Shown in pieces: positions 48,375 through 60,041 of a stretch of DNA of 64,000 bases. Under the pieces are notes generated by a model. The model did not search any database and was not told the origin of the DNA. It saw only the letters and a program-made list of their open reading frames with translations. Origin of the DNA: an uncultured Balneola sp. (GTDB taxonomy: Bacteria; Bacteroidota; Rhodothermia; Balneolales; Balneolaceae); assembly GCA_902529365.1 (NCBI GenBank), contig CABZWK010000009.1:1-64000 (forward strand). Reading direction: 5' to 3'. Both the position numbers and the translations under genes were made by a program. How positions within the stretch are numbered: the stretch's first letter is position 1; each line of letters starts with the position of its first letter.

Positions 48375-49901
48375 CTAGTTAGAATCGATACGATCTTCGA
48401 GTACTTCTTCCAGGTTGAATGTTGGACGTATATCATTGTAACGCTCTATTTCTCCTTCTGGATTCAACAAAATATAAAAGGGAATTCCTCCACCTCTGTA
48501 TCCTTTGAAGGTGGCTTGTTCGAAACCATCACCACCGTACACTTGGATCCATGGATTTTGAAATTGTTCGATATCTCGAATCCATGTTATGCTATCCACT
48601 TCGGTAGAAATCGCTAGAATTTCAAAATCCTCACGATCAAATCGCGCATATATCCGGCGCATATCATCAAATTCATCTAAACAGGGCTGACACCATCCGG
48701 CCCAAAAGTCTAAGAGCACATATTTTCCTTTAAAGTCACTTAGTTCATAGGCCATACCATTGCGGTCGAATAATCGAAAAGGGATAGCTGGGTTGCCAGG
48801 AGAGACTGCTTGTATAGCTTCATAAAAACCCTTTATGAAGTCAGTGTAGGCTGGATAATTGTCATTATATGTATTCAAATATCTCTGGTAATTAGGTTCA
48901 GCGATACCCAAAGTTACTTCGCCAAGTCGTTCGGCCACCATAAACAATTCGGCATAAGCGCGAGCTTGGTCATTCTGTATGTATTCGAGAACTTCTAGTC
49001 TGCGACGATCCAAAGCCGGATAAGCTAGACGCTTTATATCGTATTCCATGAGTTCACCGTACTGCTGGATAACCGAATCGTAGAGGGCAAATGTGCGAGA
49101 ATAAAAGTGAGTATAGTCACGTATACCCGCTCGTTGAGCCACCAAGTGATCGAGCTGAAATAGGCCATCCTTTTGGGCTTGGATCAATAATGAATCACGG
49201 AGTTTGTCCGCGTTTGGTAGCCCTTTAAAGCGTTGCAGAAACTCAATCGCCCGAATTTCACGAACCAAATGTTCTCCTTGAACCCGGTACCACCAACTCT
49301 GATACAGACCATTAGATAACAGCCGCTCTGCGAGCTTCATTTTTTGCTGACTCAGTTCTAGCATGGATGCCACGTCTCCTTTGGTGAAAACACTTTCTTG
49401 TTGAGAGATAGCCTGGTCTAGCGGAGCCACCTCTTCTTGGTAACGCAGGAAGTTTTCATACGCCGGTAAAGGTTGTTCATCTTGGTTGGTTATAGTCAAG
49501 CCTTTCGGGAAAGCCGCTCGCTGTACTTCTATGTTGATGGCTGTGGGCTGATCTGAAGAGTGAGTTGGTATAGCAAGGGGGAAAAATTGATCCTGAATAC
49601 GTACATGATACCATAGTGTAGATGCGTTGTTTGAGCCAACATCCGTTTCCCCACTGGTTGATAGGGTTGGCACCTCAAAGGTGAAGATATTGCCGTCCTG
49701 ATTACCATCGAGTGTAGTCTTCTCTGAGTATTTGTAATGTAGTGGAACTTCTTCTAAGTGGAGGGTTGCATCACCCAGATAATCTACCTTGATAGTTAAG
49801 GTGGTGGATGAAGGGCTAGAAGAACACGACCACAAAAGCAATGCTAGTGTTATCAGACTTAGAACTAATTTACGTATAGAGCTAATATGCTGTGTTTTCA
49901 T
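48375..49901 (-). CDS. TlpA-like thioredoxin-domain lipoprotein
   Basis: Lipobox LLLWSCSSS; C-terminal LLDFWAGWCQPCLDEFDDM thioredoxin motif. Confidence 0.88.
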   Translation of the reverse strand: MKTQHISSIRKLVLSLITLALLLWSCSSSPSSTTLTIKVDYLGDATLHLEEVPLHYKYSEKTTLDGNQDGNIFTFEVPTLSTSGETDVGSNNASTLWYHVRIQDQFFPLAIPTHSSDQPTAINIEVQRAAFPKGLTITNQDEQPLPAYENFLRYQEEVAPLDQAISQQESVFTKGDVASMLELSQQKMKLAERLLSNGLYQSWWYRVQGEHLVREIRAIEFLQRFKGLPNADKLRDSLLIQAQKDGLFQLDHLVAQRAGIRDYTHFYSRTFALYDSVIQQYGELMEYDIKRLAYPALDRRRLEVLEYIQNDQARAYAELFMVAERLGEVTLGIAEPNYQRYLNTYNDNYPAYTDFIKGFYEAIQAVSPGNPAIPFRLFDRNGMAYELSDFKGKYVLLDFWAGWCQPCLDEFDDMRRIYARFDREDFEILAISTEVDSITWIRDIEQFQNPWIQVYGGDGFEQATFKGYRGGGIPFYILLNPEGEIERYNDIRPTFNLEEVLEDRIDSN

Positions 49902-49916
49902 AGTGAATAGGTCTAA

Positions 49917-49976
49917 ATATGTATATGTGTTTAAATTTAAGCAACGATATGTATATGTGTTTAAATTTAAGCAACG
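49917..49976. repeat. Perfect tandem duplication of a 30-bp unit (atatgtatatgtgtttaaatttaagcaacg x2)
   Basis: 49917-49946 and 49947-49976 identical by reading; lies just upstream of the TlpA gene. Confidence 0.97.
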
Positions 49977-50096
49977 TCTCTAGTTTAGAAAATTCTATAA
50001 CACAAAAAACTCCAAAGAAATTCAAAAAGCTAAGCCAGTGCGAGGACCAGAAAAACTAGGATGATTCAAGCCTTGCATGATTGCTACCTCCGGTAC

Positions 50097-50807
50097 TCAA
50101 AAAAATAACTGAATTTGTAAGACCGGCAAAGAGTGTGCAAATGTTTCAGACAAACCGGTCGCTATTGTATATGTATGATCTATCCATGGATGATTCATCT
50201 GCGAGGGTTGTAGAGACCAGTTCCAACTCAAATATTCTCCTTGAAAGGATGATAATTGCTTGCTGAGCTTTGTATGCCTCGCATAAAGCAGTAGATCAAA
50301 AGCCATTAGAAAGCTACCCTGTAAAATGATGGCTTGGCCGTACCCCTTCCAACGTTCTTTGCCCAATTTGTAACCGCGATAGGCTAACCAAGCACCCCCA
50401 CTTATGTATAGGACATCTAAGCCTGCATTAACCAATAGAATTGTGTCAAAGTGGTTCATGTCATACAGTATTTCTGCAGAGGTAACACTGATGTTGGTAA
50501 GGGTTCCTTTATACCCAAAGTAGGCAATGCCTGCATTAACTGTGTTCCAGGCGGCATTCATTTGGTGAAAGTAGGATCTAGAACCATCTGTTCTAGCATA
50601 GCCCAAGCCTCCTGTAAGTAGATTTAATCCAGCCCAAGAACCTAATATGAGCATTCCATTTTGTTGGAGTCGGAGCGACTGTTGTTGCCACCAAAGTGGA
50701 TCTTGCTGAGCATTTTGTGCCATAACCCAGGTGGGTACCCCAATTAAAAAACAGAAGAGAAGTGCTAAAAGAATTCGGCTTAGATGAATATGGTTGTATG
50801 TAGACAT
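50097..50807 (-). CDS. Hypothetical membrane protein
   Basis: 236 aa, signal peptide (LLFCFLIGVPTWVMAQ), four or more hydrophobic segments. Confidence 0.65.
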   Translation of the reverse strand: MSTYNHIHLSRILLALLFCFLIGVPTWVMAQNAQQDPLWWQQQSLRLQQNGMLILGSWAGLNLLTGGLGYARTDGSRSYFHQMNAAWNTVNAGIAYFGYKGTLTNISVTSAEILYDMNHFDTILLVNAGLDVLYISGGAWLAYRGYKLGKERWKGYGQAIILQGSFLMAFDLLLYARHTKLSKQLSSFQGEYLSWNWSLQPSQMNHPWIDHTYTIATGLSETFAHSLPVLQIQLFF

Positions 50808-50819
50808 GGTAGAAGGTCG

Positions 50820-51575
50820 TTAGGTGGCTTGGCGAACTTGTATGAGCTCATTTTCTGCAATCGCAATGATTTTGGGCGTTTTACTAGTAATTAAATGCAG
50901 GCCAGTAAACGTTCCAAATGCAGGTAAAACCAGTCGGGCTGTGTACTGAACAAAGCAGGGTAAAATTATTCGCTGTCTACCTTTACCCTGTATTTTTATG
51001 CCCGGATGCAGGTGTCCACTAATCCATCCTATAATCGGGTTTGAATTCATTGGGTCAATTTGTTGGGTATCATTTTCGGATTTGTAAACAGGGGTATGGG
51101 TTGATGATTGAGTCCCATGATTGTGGGTGATCGGAGCCTCTTTATCGTGAAGGAAACGAATGTTTTTCAAATCTAGATGAGATAAGACCTGCAGACCTAG
51201 ATCCTCGTATTTCTGTGCTGAGTATAGTTCGTGATTACCCAATATTAAGGTCATGGATAAAGAAGAGTAATGTCTGCGCCATTGTTCGAAATCATCCCAT
51301 TCATTATTGGTTTCACTATGAAACAAATCACCCAGAAAAAGGAGTCTTTCGGGGTTAAATTGGGCAATAACCTGGCTAAGTCGTGTTAAATTATCCTGAT
51401 TAACTTTGGTTGGTATAGGGATGCCATAACGCCTAAAATGCCCCGCCTTACCCAAATGAACATCACTTATAACCAGAGTTTTTTCAGTTGGATAATAAAG
51501 TACTCTTTGGGCTGAGAGTAGAAGTTCTTCTTCTTGGAAATAAACGATGATAGAATGAGCCGTAGTTTCAGACAT
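50820..51575 (-). CDS. pdeM: Ligase-associated DNA damage response endonuclease PdeM (calcineurin-like phosphoesterase)
   Basis: VISDVHLGKAGHFRRYGIPIP, LLFLGDLFHS, ILGNHE, GWISGHLHPGI. Confidence 0.92.
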   Translation of the reverse strand: MSETTAHSIIVYFQEEELLLSAQRVLYYPTEKTLVISDVHLGKAGHFRRYGIPIPTKVNQDNLTRLSQVIAQFNPERLLFLGDLFHSETNNEWDDFEQWRRHYSSLSMTLILGNHELYSAQKYEDLGLQVLSHLDLKNIRFLHDKEAPITHNHGTQSSTHTPVYKSENDTQQIDPMNSNPIIGWISGHLHPGIKIQGKGRQRIILPCFVQYTARLVLPAFGTFTGLHLITSKTPKIIAIAENELIQVRQAT

Positions 51576-54069
51576 GTTTAATGAGTTGAGCCTGCATTTT
51601 TTTTATCCGATCCATGAGTTTTTCACTGCTCATTTTCTCACGCAACCGGTCAACCATGATAGGAAAGGCATAAGGGGTGAATCGTTTGGTTTGTCGATAT
51701 TCGATGTGACCTGCTTGAATGCGGTCGAGTACCTGCCTGAGTCTAATTTCATCAAATTGAAAAAAGAGTACTTCATCTATGGCCTGTTGCAAAAGTAGGT
51801 GATCTGGTTCATAGGATTGAAATACATCAAAGAAAAGACTCGATGACATTTGAAGATGTCGAGTTGTACGGCCTTGGCCAGGGAATCCCTGAAAAACCAA
51901 GCCGGCAATTTGGGCTATTTCCCGAAACCGTCGTTTTGCAAGTTCAGAGTTATTGAGACTACTTTTAATGTCGTTGATTAAATGTTCAGAGCTAAACAAA
52001 TCTTTTTCAAGTGCTTGCTGGATAGGAATATCCTGATCGGATAGTAGTTCAAAACCATAGTCATTCATTGCGATAGTGAAAGTGATTGGGACCAGTTTGG
52101 CAATGCGATGTGCTAACAGAGTAGAGAGTCCTTCATGCACATTTCTTCCCTCAAATGGATAGAAAAATAGATGACACCCCTCGCGTGAAAAGCTTTTTTC
52201 TATGAGTAATTGGTTTGGACCTGGTAACAAGGACCAGGCCTGCTGCACCGCTAAAATGGGTTTTAAGTAATCAATTTCTGCCGAGCTTTGATGTATTACC
52301 TGTGGAACATCTTGGCTGTAGTGATCGATGGCTCGCAACATACTCTCCTTGAGCATTTCACTCATATTGGAGGATAAAGACATACGTCCACCTAGCCAGC
52401 TAGGCACTTTAGCACTCCCCGAGGAAGCCCGTCGGACATAAGCGGTCATTTGCTCTACTTTTATAAGTTCTAAACGCCTACCAGAAAACCAGAATCGGTC
52501 GCCCTCTTTTAACTGACCAATGAACCACTCTTCAATGCTTCCTATACGACCACCACTAAGGTATTTAATCTGCATGTTAGCATCAGAACTAATGGTCCCA
52601 ATATTCATACGATGTCTTCGTGCTACGGTACGATTCCTTACGATATAACGTCCCTGGTCATCTAATTCTAATTTTGCAAATTCAGGATAGGCATGCAACG
52701 CGGGTCCACCACTACATAAAAATTGAATAATTTTATATAAATCCTGTTCACTAAGGTGGCGATAAGCGAAAGTACTGTGAAGTTCGTTTAAAGTAGATTC
52801 AGCGATGAAACCACTTCCAACCGCCCGAGTCATCAGATATTGAACTAGAACATCGGTCGGTGATAAGATAGGAGGGCGTGGTTCAATTTTATCTTGCTTT
52901 ACCGCTTGGCGAAGGGCATCTGCTTCCAGGAGTTCGAGTGCATGTGTGGGTAAAAAGTGGATGATGCTGGTTGCCCCAGGTTGGTGTCCACTACGACCGG
53001 CACGTTGAACAAAGCGTGCAACTCCTTTAGGACTGCCCACTTGAACAACGGTTTCAACAGGGCTAAAATCAACGCCCAAATCTAGGCTGGAGGTACAAAC
53101 GACCACCTTTAGTCGTTCATCTTGCAAACTTTCTTCCACCCAGTTACGCACTTTTCTGTCTAGTGAGCCGTGATGTAAGGCAATTTGACCTGCCCATTCA
53201 GGTACTCGCTCAAGTAATTCTTGAAACCAACGCTCGGCTTGTCCCCGGGTATTGGTAAATACTAAGGTTGATCGGCTTCTTTGTAAAATAGGAATGAGTT
53301 CATCGATTAAATGTAGACCCAGATGCCCATGCCAAGGAAAAAACTCTATAGATTTAGGAAATATAGATTCTACCTGTATATTTTTTTTTTTGCTGGCTTT
53401 AATGGTTATCGAATTCCTATAACGCTCTTCAGACCCCATTAATACTTCCAATGCCTCTTTCATGTTACCCAAAGTGGCAGAAATACCCCATGTTTTTACT
53501 TCTGGTTGAAGCGCTCTAGCTCTAGCTAAAAAAAGTTCGGTTTGTGTGCCTCGTTTACTACCCACTAGTTCATGCCACTCGTCTACTACTACGCTATGGA
53601 GTCGCTTAAAATAACGTTCGTGGTTTTTTTGGGCCATGAGTACGTGCAAACTTTCAGGGGTTGTAATGAGTACCTGAGGCATGGATTGTTCCTGTTTTTT
53701 TCGGATCGAAGCGGATACATCACCCGTTCGCCTGCCTACTTGAATATCAAGATCAAATGCGGCTAAACTTTGCCTGAACTGCCGTTCCATATCCTTAGCA
53801 AGTGCTCTAAGGGGAGTAACCCATATGAGCTGCAGACCTTTTTGGCTCTTTTTAGGTGTGTCCAGCCACCGGATAAGGTGTGGCATCCAAAGGGCTAAGG
53901 TCTTGCCCGATCCGGTAGGTGCATGTAAGATACCTTCTTTGCTGTTTTGAACAGCCTGCCAACACTCTTGTTGAAATGTAAAAATTTCCCAATGATTGTT
54001 TGTAAACCAATCACTTACTTGATCTAAGCCACTCTTAGGAGATTGAATAAGCTGTTTAGTGGGTGACAT
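51568..54069 (-). CDS. Ligase-associated DEXH-box (Lhr-like) helicase
   Basis: LHAPTGSGKTLALW, VVVDEWHELVGSKRGTQTEL, FTNTRGQAERWFQ, QRAGRSGHQPG. Confidence 0.94.
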   Translation of the reverse strand: MSPTKQLIQSPKSGLDQVSDWFTNNHWEIFTFQQECWQAVQNSKEGILHAPTGSGKTLALWMPHLIRWLDTPKKSQKGLQLIWVTPLRALAKDMERQFRQSLAAFDLDIQVGRRTGDVSASIRKKQEQSMPQVLITTPESLHVLMAQKNHERYFKRLHSVVVDEWHELVGSKRGTQTELFLARARALQPEVKTWGISATLGNMKEALEVLMGSEERYRNSITIKASKKKNIQVESIFPKSIEFFPWHGHLGLHLIDELIPILQRSRSTLVFTNTRGQAERWFQELLERVPEWAGQIALHHGSLDRKVRNWVEESLQDERLKVVVCTSSLDLGVDFSPVETVVQVGSPKGVARFVQRAGRSGHQPGATSIIHFLPTHALELLEADALRQAVKQDKIEPRPPILSPTDVLVQYLMTRAVGSGFIAESTLNELHSTFAYRHLSEQDLYKIIQFLCSGGPALHAYPEFAKLELDDQGRYIVRNRTVARRHRMNIGTISSDANMQIKYLSGGRIGSIEEWFIGQLKEGDRFWFSGRRLELIKVEQMTAYVRRASSGSAKVPSWLGGRMSLSSNMSEMLKESMLRAIDHYSQDVPQVIHQSSAEIDYLKPILAVQQAWSLLPGPNQLLIEKSFSREGCHLFFYPFEGRNVHEGLSTLLAHRIAKLVPITFTIAMNDYGFELLSDQDIPIQQALEKDLFSSEHLINDIKSSLNNSELAKRRFREIAQIAGLVFQGFPGQGRTTRHLQMSSSLFFDVFQSYEPDHLLLQQAIDEVLFFQFDEIRLRQVLDRIQAGHIEYRQTKRFTPYAFPIMVDRLREKMSSEKLMDRIKKMQAQLIKHV

Positions 54070-54304
54070 GTAAGAGTGAAGGTGGTGCTTTGGTGCGTTT
54101 TTTTGGTCTGATTTGTTGGATTAAAACTTTTTGAAAAAATCTATAAAAGCGCTTGCAGAGCTTCTTAATTTTTTAGAGTATATGAGTCTTGTAGATTTTG
54201 CAAGCACACAGTTTGTAGACCAAAGTATAATGTCGTTATGTATGCATGTAAATTGGTCAAATACACTCAACAAATACATCAAACTATCCAAATAGCGTTC
54301 CATT

Positions 54305-56203
54305 ATGTGGCTGAACATTAAATCCTTCGACAATTATCAAGAAATCTTTAACCAAAGTGAGCAAGATAGACTCGGTTTTTGGGATCACGAGGCGGGTACT
54401 TTTTATTGGCGAAAACGTTGGGATCAAGTGCAGTCGGGGAGTTTTGATGAAGGCAACATTAAGTGGTTTGTTGGTGGTAAATTAAACATCACTGAGAATG
54501 CTCTGGATAGACATTTGAATACTATTGGAAACAAAACAGCATTCATTTTTGAGCCGAATAATCCCGATTCATTTCGTCGGTCCATTACCTACAAACAACT
54601 TCATGAAGATGTATGTAGATTTTCCAATGTACTTGAGAGTAAGGGTATAACCAAAGGTGATCGGGTGTGTATCTATATGGCTATGACTCCTGAGCTGATA
54701 ATAGCAGCTCTTGCATGTGCGAGGATTGGGGCGGTACATTCTATTGTGTTTGCGGGGTTTTCTGCTCAATCGCTGAGCGAACGGATTAACGACTGTCAGG
54801 CTAAAATGCTCATCACTAACGATGGACTTCGAAGAGGGGATAAGCATGTACCATTAAAAGATATTTCGGATGAGGCGTTGCAGACATCCCCCTCAGTAGA
54901 AAATGTGATTGTTTGTCAGCGAACCAACAGAGATATCCACTGGGAAGAAGGACGTGATTTTTGGTGGCATAACCTTATTAGGAATGCATCACGTCATCAC
55001 GAGGCAGTAGAGATGGATACCGAAGATCCCCTTTTTATTTTATATACCTCAGGGTCAACTGGTAAGCCTAAAGGGGTAGTGCATACTTGTGGGGGATATA
55101 TGGTTTATACCTCTTATTCTTTCCGTAATGTATTTCAAGTTGGAGCAGATGATGTCTATTGGTGTACCGCAGATGCCGGTTGGATTACCGGTCATAGTTA
55201 CATCGTTTATGGGCCACTATTCACTGGTACTACTGGAATTATTTTTGAGGGAACTCCTACGTATCCGGATGCAGGACGTTTTTGGGAAGTAGTTGAGAAG
55301 TACAAAGTTACTCATTTTTATACGGCACCAACGGCCATTCGGTCGTTAATGTCGTTTGATATGGATTACGTGACGAAATATGATCTGAGTTCATTGAAAG
55401 TATTAGGTAGTGTGGGTGAACCCATTAATGAGGAGGCATGGAATTGGTATTATAAGCATATAGGCAAAGAACGTTGCGATATTGTGGACACTTGGTGGCA
55501 GACGGAAACGGGTGGGATTCTAATATCTCCACTCGCGGGTATAACTCCAACCAAACCAGGCTTTGCAACACTCCCATTGCCAGGAATTATTCCAGTGTTG
55601 ATGGATGAAAATGGACATGAAATCCAAGGTAATGGAGTCGAAGGGAATCTATGTATTAAATATCCTTGGCCATCAATTGCTCGAACCGTATATGGCGATC
55701 ATGAGCGCTATTTACAGACCTATTTATCTGCTTATAAAGGATATTATTTCACTGGTGATGGGTGTCGTCGGGATGAGGATGGATATTACAGGATTACCGG
55801 ACGAGTGGATGATGTACTAAATGTTTCGGGGCATCGTCTAGGAACTGCCGAGATTGAAAATGCCCTTGATGAGCATCCCAAAGTAGTGGAAACGGCCATC
55901 GTCGGCTACCCACATGACATAAAAGGGCAGGGCGTGTACGCTTTCATGATTTGTGATGGGGAAGTGGGTGATAAAGCTGCTTTCAAGAAAGAGTTGTTGG
56001 ATTTAGTTACCAAAATTATAGGCCCTATTGCTAAGCCTGATAAAATTCAAATTGTTCCAGGCTTACCCAAAACTCGTTCAGGGAAGATTATGCGACGAAT
56101 ATTACGTAAAGTGGCCTCAAATAAAGTTGATCAGTTAGGTGATACATCAACGCTATTAGATCCTAGTGTGGTGGATGCTATAGTTTCTGGAGAGGCACTT
56201 TAG
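54305..56203 (+). CDS. acs: Acetyl-CoA synthetase
   Basis: FILYTSGSTGKPKGVVHTCGGYM, WWQTETGG, YYFTGDGCRRDEDGYYRITGRVDDVLNVSGHRLGTAEIE, PKTRSGKIMRRILRKV. Confidence 0.97.
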   Translation: MWLNIKSFDNYQEIFNQSEQDRLGFWDHEAGTFYWRKRWDQVQSGSFDEGNIKWFVGGKLNITENALDRHLNTIGNKTAFIFEPNNPDSFRRSITYKQLHEDVCRFSNVLESKGITKGDRVCIYMAMTPELIIAALACARIGAVHSIVFAGFSAQSLSERINDCQAKMLITNDGLRRGDKHVPLKDISDEALQTSPSVENVIVCQRTNRDIHWEEGRDFWWHNLIRNASRHHEAVEMDTEDPLFILYTSGSTGKPKGVVHTCGGYMVYTSYSFRNVFQVGADDVYWCTADAGWITGHSYIVYGPLFTGTTGIIFEGTPTYPDAGRFWEVVEKYKVTHFYTAPTAIRSLMSFDMDYVTKYDLSSLKVLGSVGEPINEEAWNWYYKHIGKERCDIVDTWWQTETGGILISPLAGITPTKPGFATLPLPGIIPVLMDENGHEIQGNGVEGNLCIKYPWPSIARTVYGDHERYLQTYLSAYKGYYFTGDGCRRDEDGYYRITGRVDDVLNVSGHRLGTAEIENALDEHPKVVETAIVGYPHDIKGQGVYAFMICDGEVGDKAAFKKELLDLVTKIIGPIAKPDKIQIVPGLPKTRSGKIMRRILRKVASNKVDQLGDTSTLLDPSVVDAIVSGEAL

Positions 56204-56267
56204 TTAGTGGTAATAGCCGTGGGATCGGGATGCTTTTTTTTCGCCCCTATCTTTGTAATAGGAATTT

Positions 56268-56636
56268 CTACACTCCTAAGGCAAAGCCAAAGGGAAGGAA
56301 TAATAAGCTGACCAGCAAAAAAATTAACCGGAATCGTGTCTTAACCAGCGTTGGATGAAAAAAAAGTCCAAAGGTGTAGGGTTTTGTTGAAAGCCATTCA
56401 TAATAGCGGTATCGGTGTATTGAACCTAGTGCCATAGTCACATGACCATGAATAATGGTTAATAAAAACGGCATAGCGAACATGAAGGCACCGATGTATC
56501 GGAAACTCAGATCAAGCCCCAATTCTCTGGCTGCATAATAATATGGCCAAGCAAAAAGTATGAGCAATGGCAAGGTAAGCGCCCAATTGATGACGCTGAT
56601 ACGGACAAAGTTAGAGGCTGAGAATTCAGATTTCAT
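56268..56636 (-). CDS. Hypothetical membrane protein
   Basis: 122 aa with three to four predicted TM segments. Confidence 0.6.
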   Translation of the reverse strand: MKSEFSASNFVRISVINWALTLPLLILFAWPYYYAARELGLDLSFRYIGAFMFAMPFLLTIIHGHVTMALGSIHRYRYYEWLSTKPYTFGLFFHPTLVKTRFRLIFLLVSLLFLPFGFALGV

Positions 56637-56707
56637 AGGATACTAATACCGAGAGTCGAGGAGCATGAATGGGAAGGGTATTTAGCTGTGGATTCATGTA
56701 AATATCC

Positions 56708-57931
56708 TCAAATTTGTGAGGCGATGAGTAGTTCAATTTCTCGTACAGGCAATCCAAAGGCTTTACCAAGTGAGGGTTTGGTAAGATGCCCACGATAGGT
56801 GTAGGTGCCGTTTCGAAGGGCTGTATTTCTCCATAAACACTCTTGTATTCCCCCATTTTCACCAATGGCCAGTACATATGGAACCAGTACATTATTTAAA
56901 GCATAGGTACCGGTCCTAGCCACTTTAGATGGAATGTTTGGCACACAGTAGTAGGTCGCGCCGTGCTGGGAGTAGGTGGGCTTAGAGTGTGTGGTCGGCC
57001 GAGACGTTTCGATACAACCACCTTGATCGATGACTGTATCGACAATTACACTCCCTGTTTTCATTGTCCGTACCATTTCTTCGCTTATCCAAACCGAGCT
57101 TTTTTCTCCCTCTTGAAAAGCGGAACCAATGAGTACATCAGCAAATTTTAACGCATTTCCAAGGTATTGTTCGTTGGCCACTGCGGTGATAATTCGTCGA
57201 TCTAAGGCATTTTCGAGTCGGCGAAGGGCTGCTAAATCATTATCCATTACAAATACTTGTGCACCGTAACCCAAAGCAGTTCTTGCTGCATATTCGGCGG
57301 TAATGCCTGCTCCTAAAATAGCTACAGTAGCGGGTGGTACTCCTGATATCCCTCCTAACATAATTCCTTGACCACCTTCTTTGGTATCATTGGTTTCCAA
57401 ATAGTGGGCAGCAATTTGTACGGCCATTGAACCGGTAATCTCATGCATCATGCGGACCAGTGGGAATTCATTATCCGCCCCCTTTATAAATTCATATGCA
57501 ATACCTGTAGCAGATTTCTTAAGAATATTGGTAAAAAAGGCTTCCTCCTGGGAACCCAAATGCAATGCTGAGATAATGGTTTGATTTCCCTGCACCCAAG
57601 TCATTTCCTCCGGAGTAAGTGGGGCCACTTTAACAATGATGTCTGCCTGATCAAAGGTAGATTCGGTAGATTCAACGATTTCAGCGCCCGCCTCACTATA
57701 TTCTTGATCGGTGAACTTGGCGTCGGCACCCGCACCTCGTTCTACCCGAATTTTATGGCCATTGGCACTCAGAATTCGCACGCCCCCTGGGCTAATACTC
57801 ACCCGGCCTTCATCAACAGAATGTTCCTTCGGGACCCCCACATGCAACTGCTTTTGGGTGTGGGTACGAATAAGATGCTTCTCGAGTGTTTTTAGTCCGA
57901 TTTCCTCGGTATCCAGTGGATGTATCTGCAT
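56708..57931 (-). CDS. ald: Alanine dehydrogenase / PNT family
   Basis: VGVPKEHSVDEGRVSISPGGV, VAPLTPEE, AILGAGITAEYAARTALGYGAQVFVMDND. Confidence 0.9.
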   Translation of the reverse strand: MQIHPLDTEEIGLKTLEKHLIRTHTQKQLHVGVPKEHSVDEGRVSISPGGVRILSANGHKIRVERGAGADAKFTDQEYSEAGAEIVESTESTFDQADIIVKVAPLTPEEMTWVQGNQTIISALHLGSQEEAFFTNILKKSATGIAYEFIKGADNEFPLVRMMHEITGSMAVQIAAHYLETNDTKEGGQGIMLGGISGVPPATVAILGAGITAEYAARTALGYGAQVFVMDNDLAALRRLENALDRRIITAVANEQYLGNALKFADVLIGSAFQEGEKSSVWISEEMVRTMKTGSVIVDTVIDQGGCIETSRPTTHSKPTYSQHGATYYCVPNIPSKVARTGTYALNNVLVPYVLAIGENGGIQECLWRNTALRNGTYTYRGHLTKPSLGKAFGLPVREIELLIASQI

Positions 57932-57944
57932 GCTAAAACTCCTC

Positions 57945-59981
<2,037 letters not shown>

Positions 59982-60041
59982 CTAGTAGAGCTCGTTACCC
60001 AAGTGATCTTAGCAAGCAGAATCATAGAGTTCGTCTATTGG

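Noticed and set aside
45370-54069. Helicase-nuclease-ligase cluster as a new anti-phage defence system
   Set aside because: The four genes match the described ligase-associated DNA damage response set; no defence-island neighbours were seen.
54121-54333. 70-aa - strand ORF between the helicase and acs
   Set aside because: Overlaps the acs start, no recognisable domain, no coupling to neighbours.
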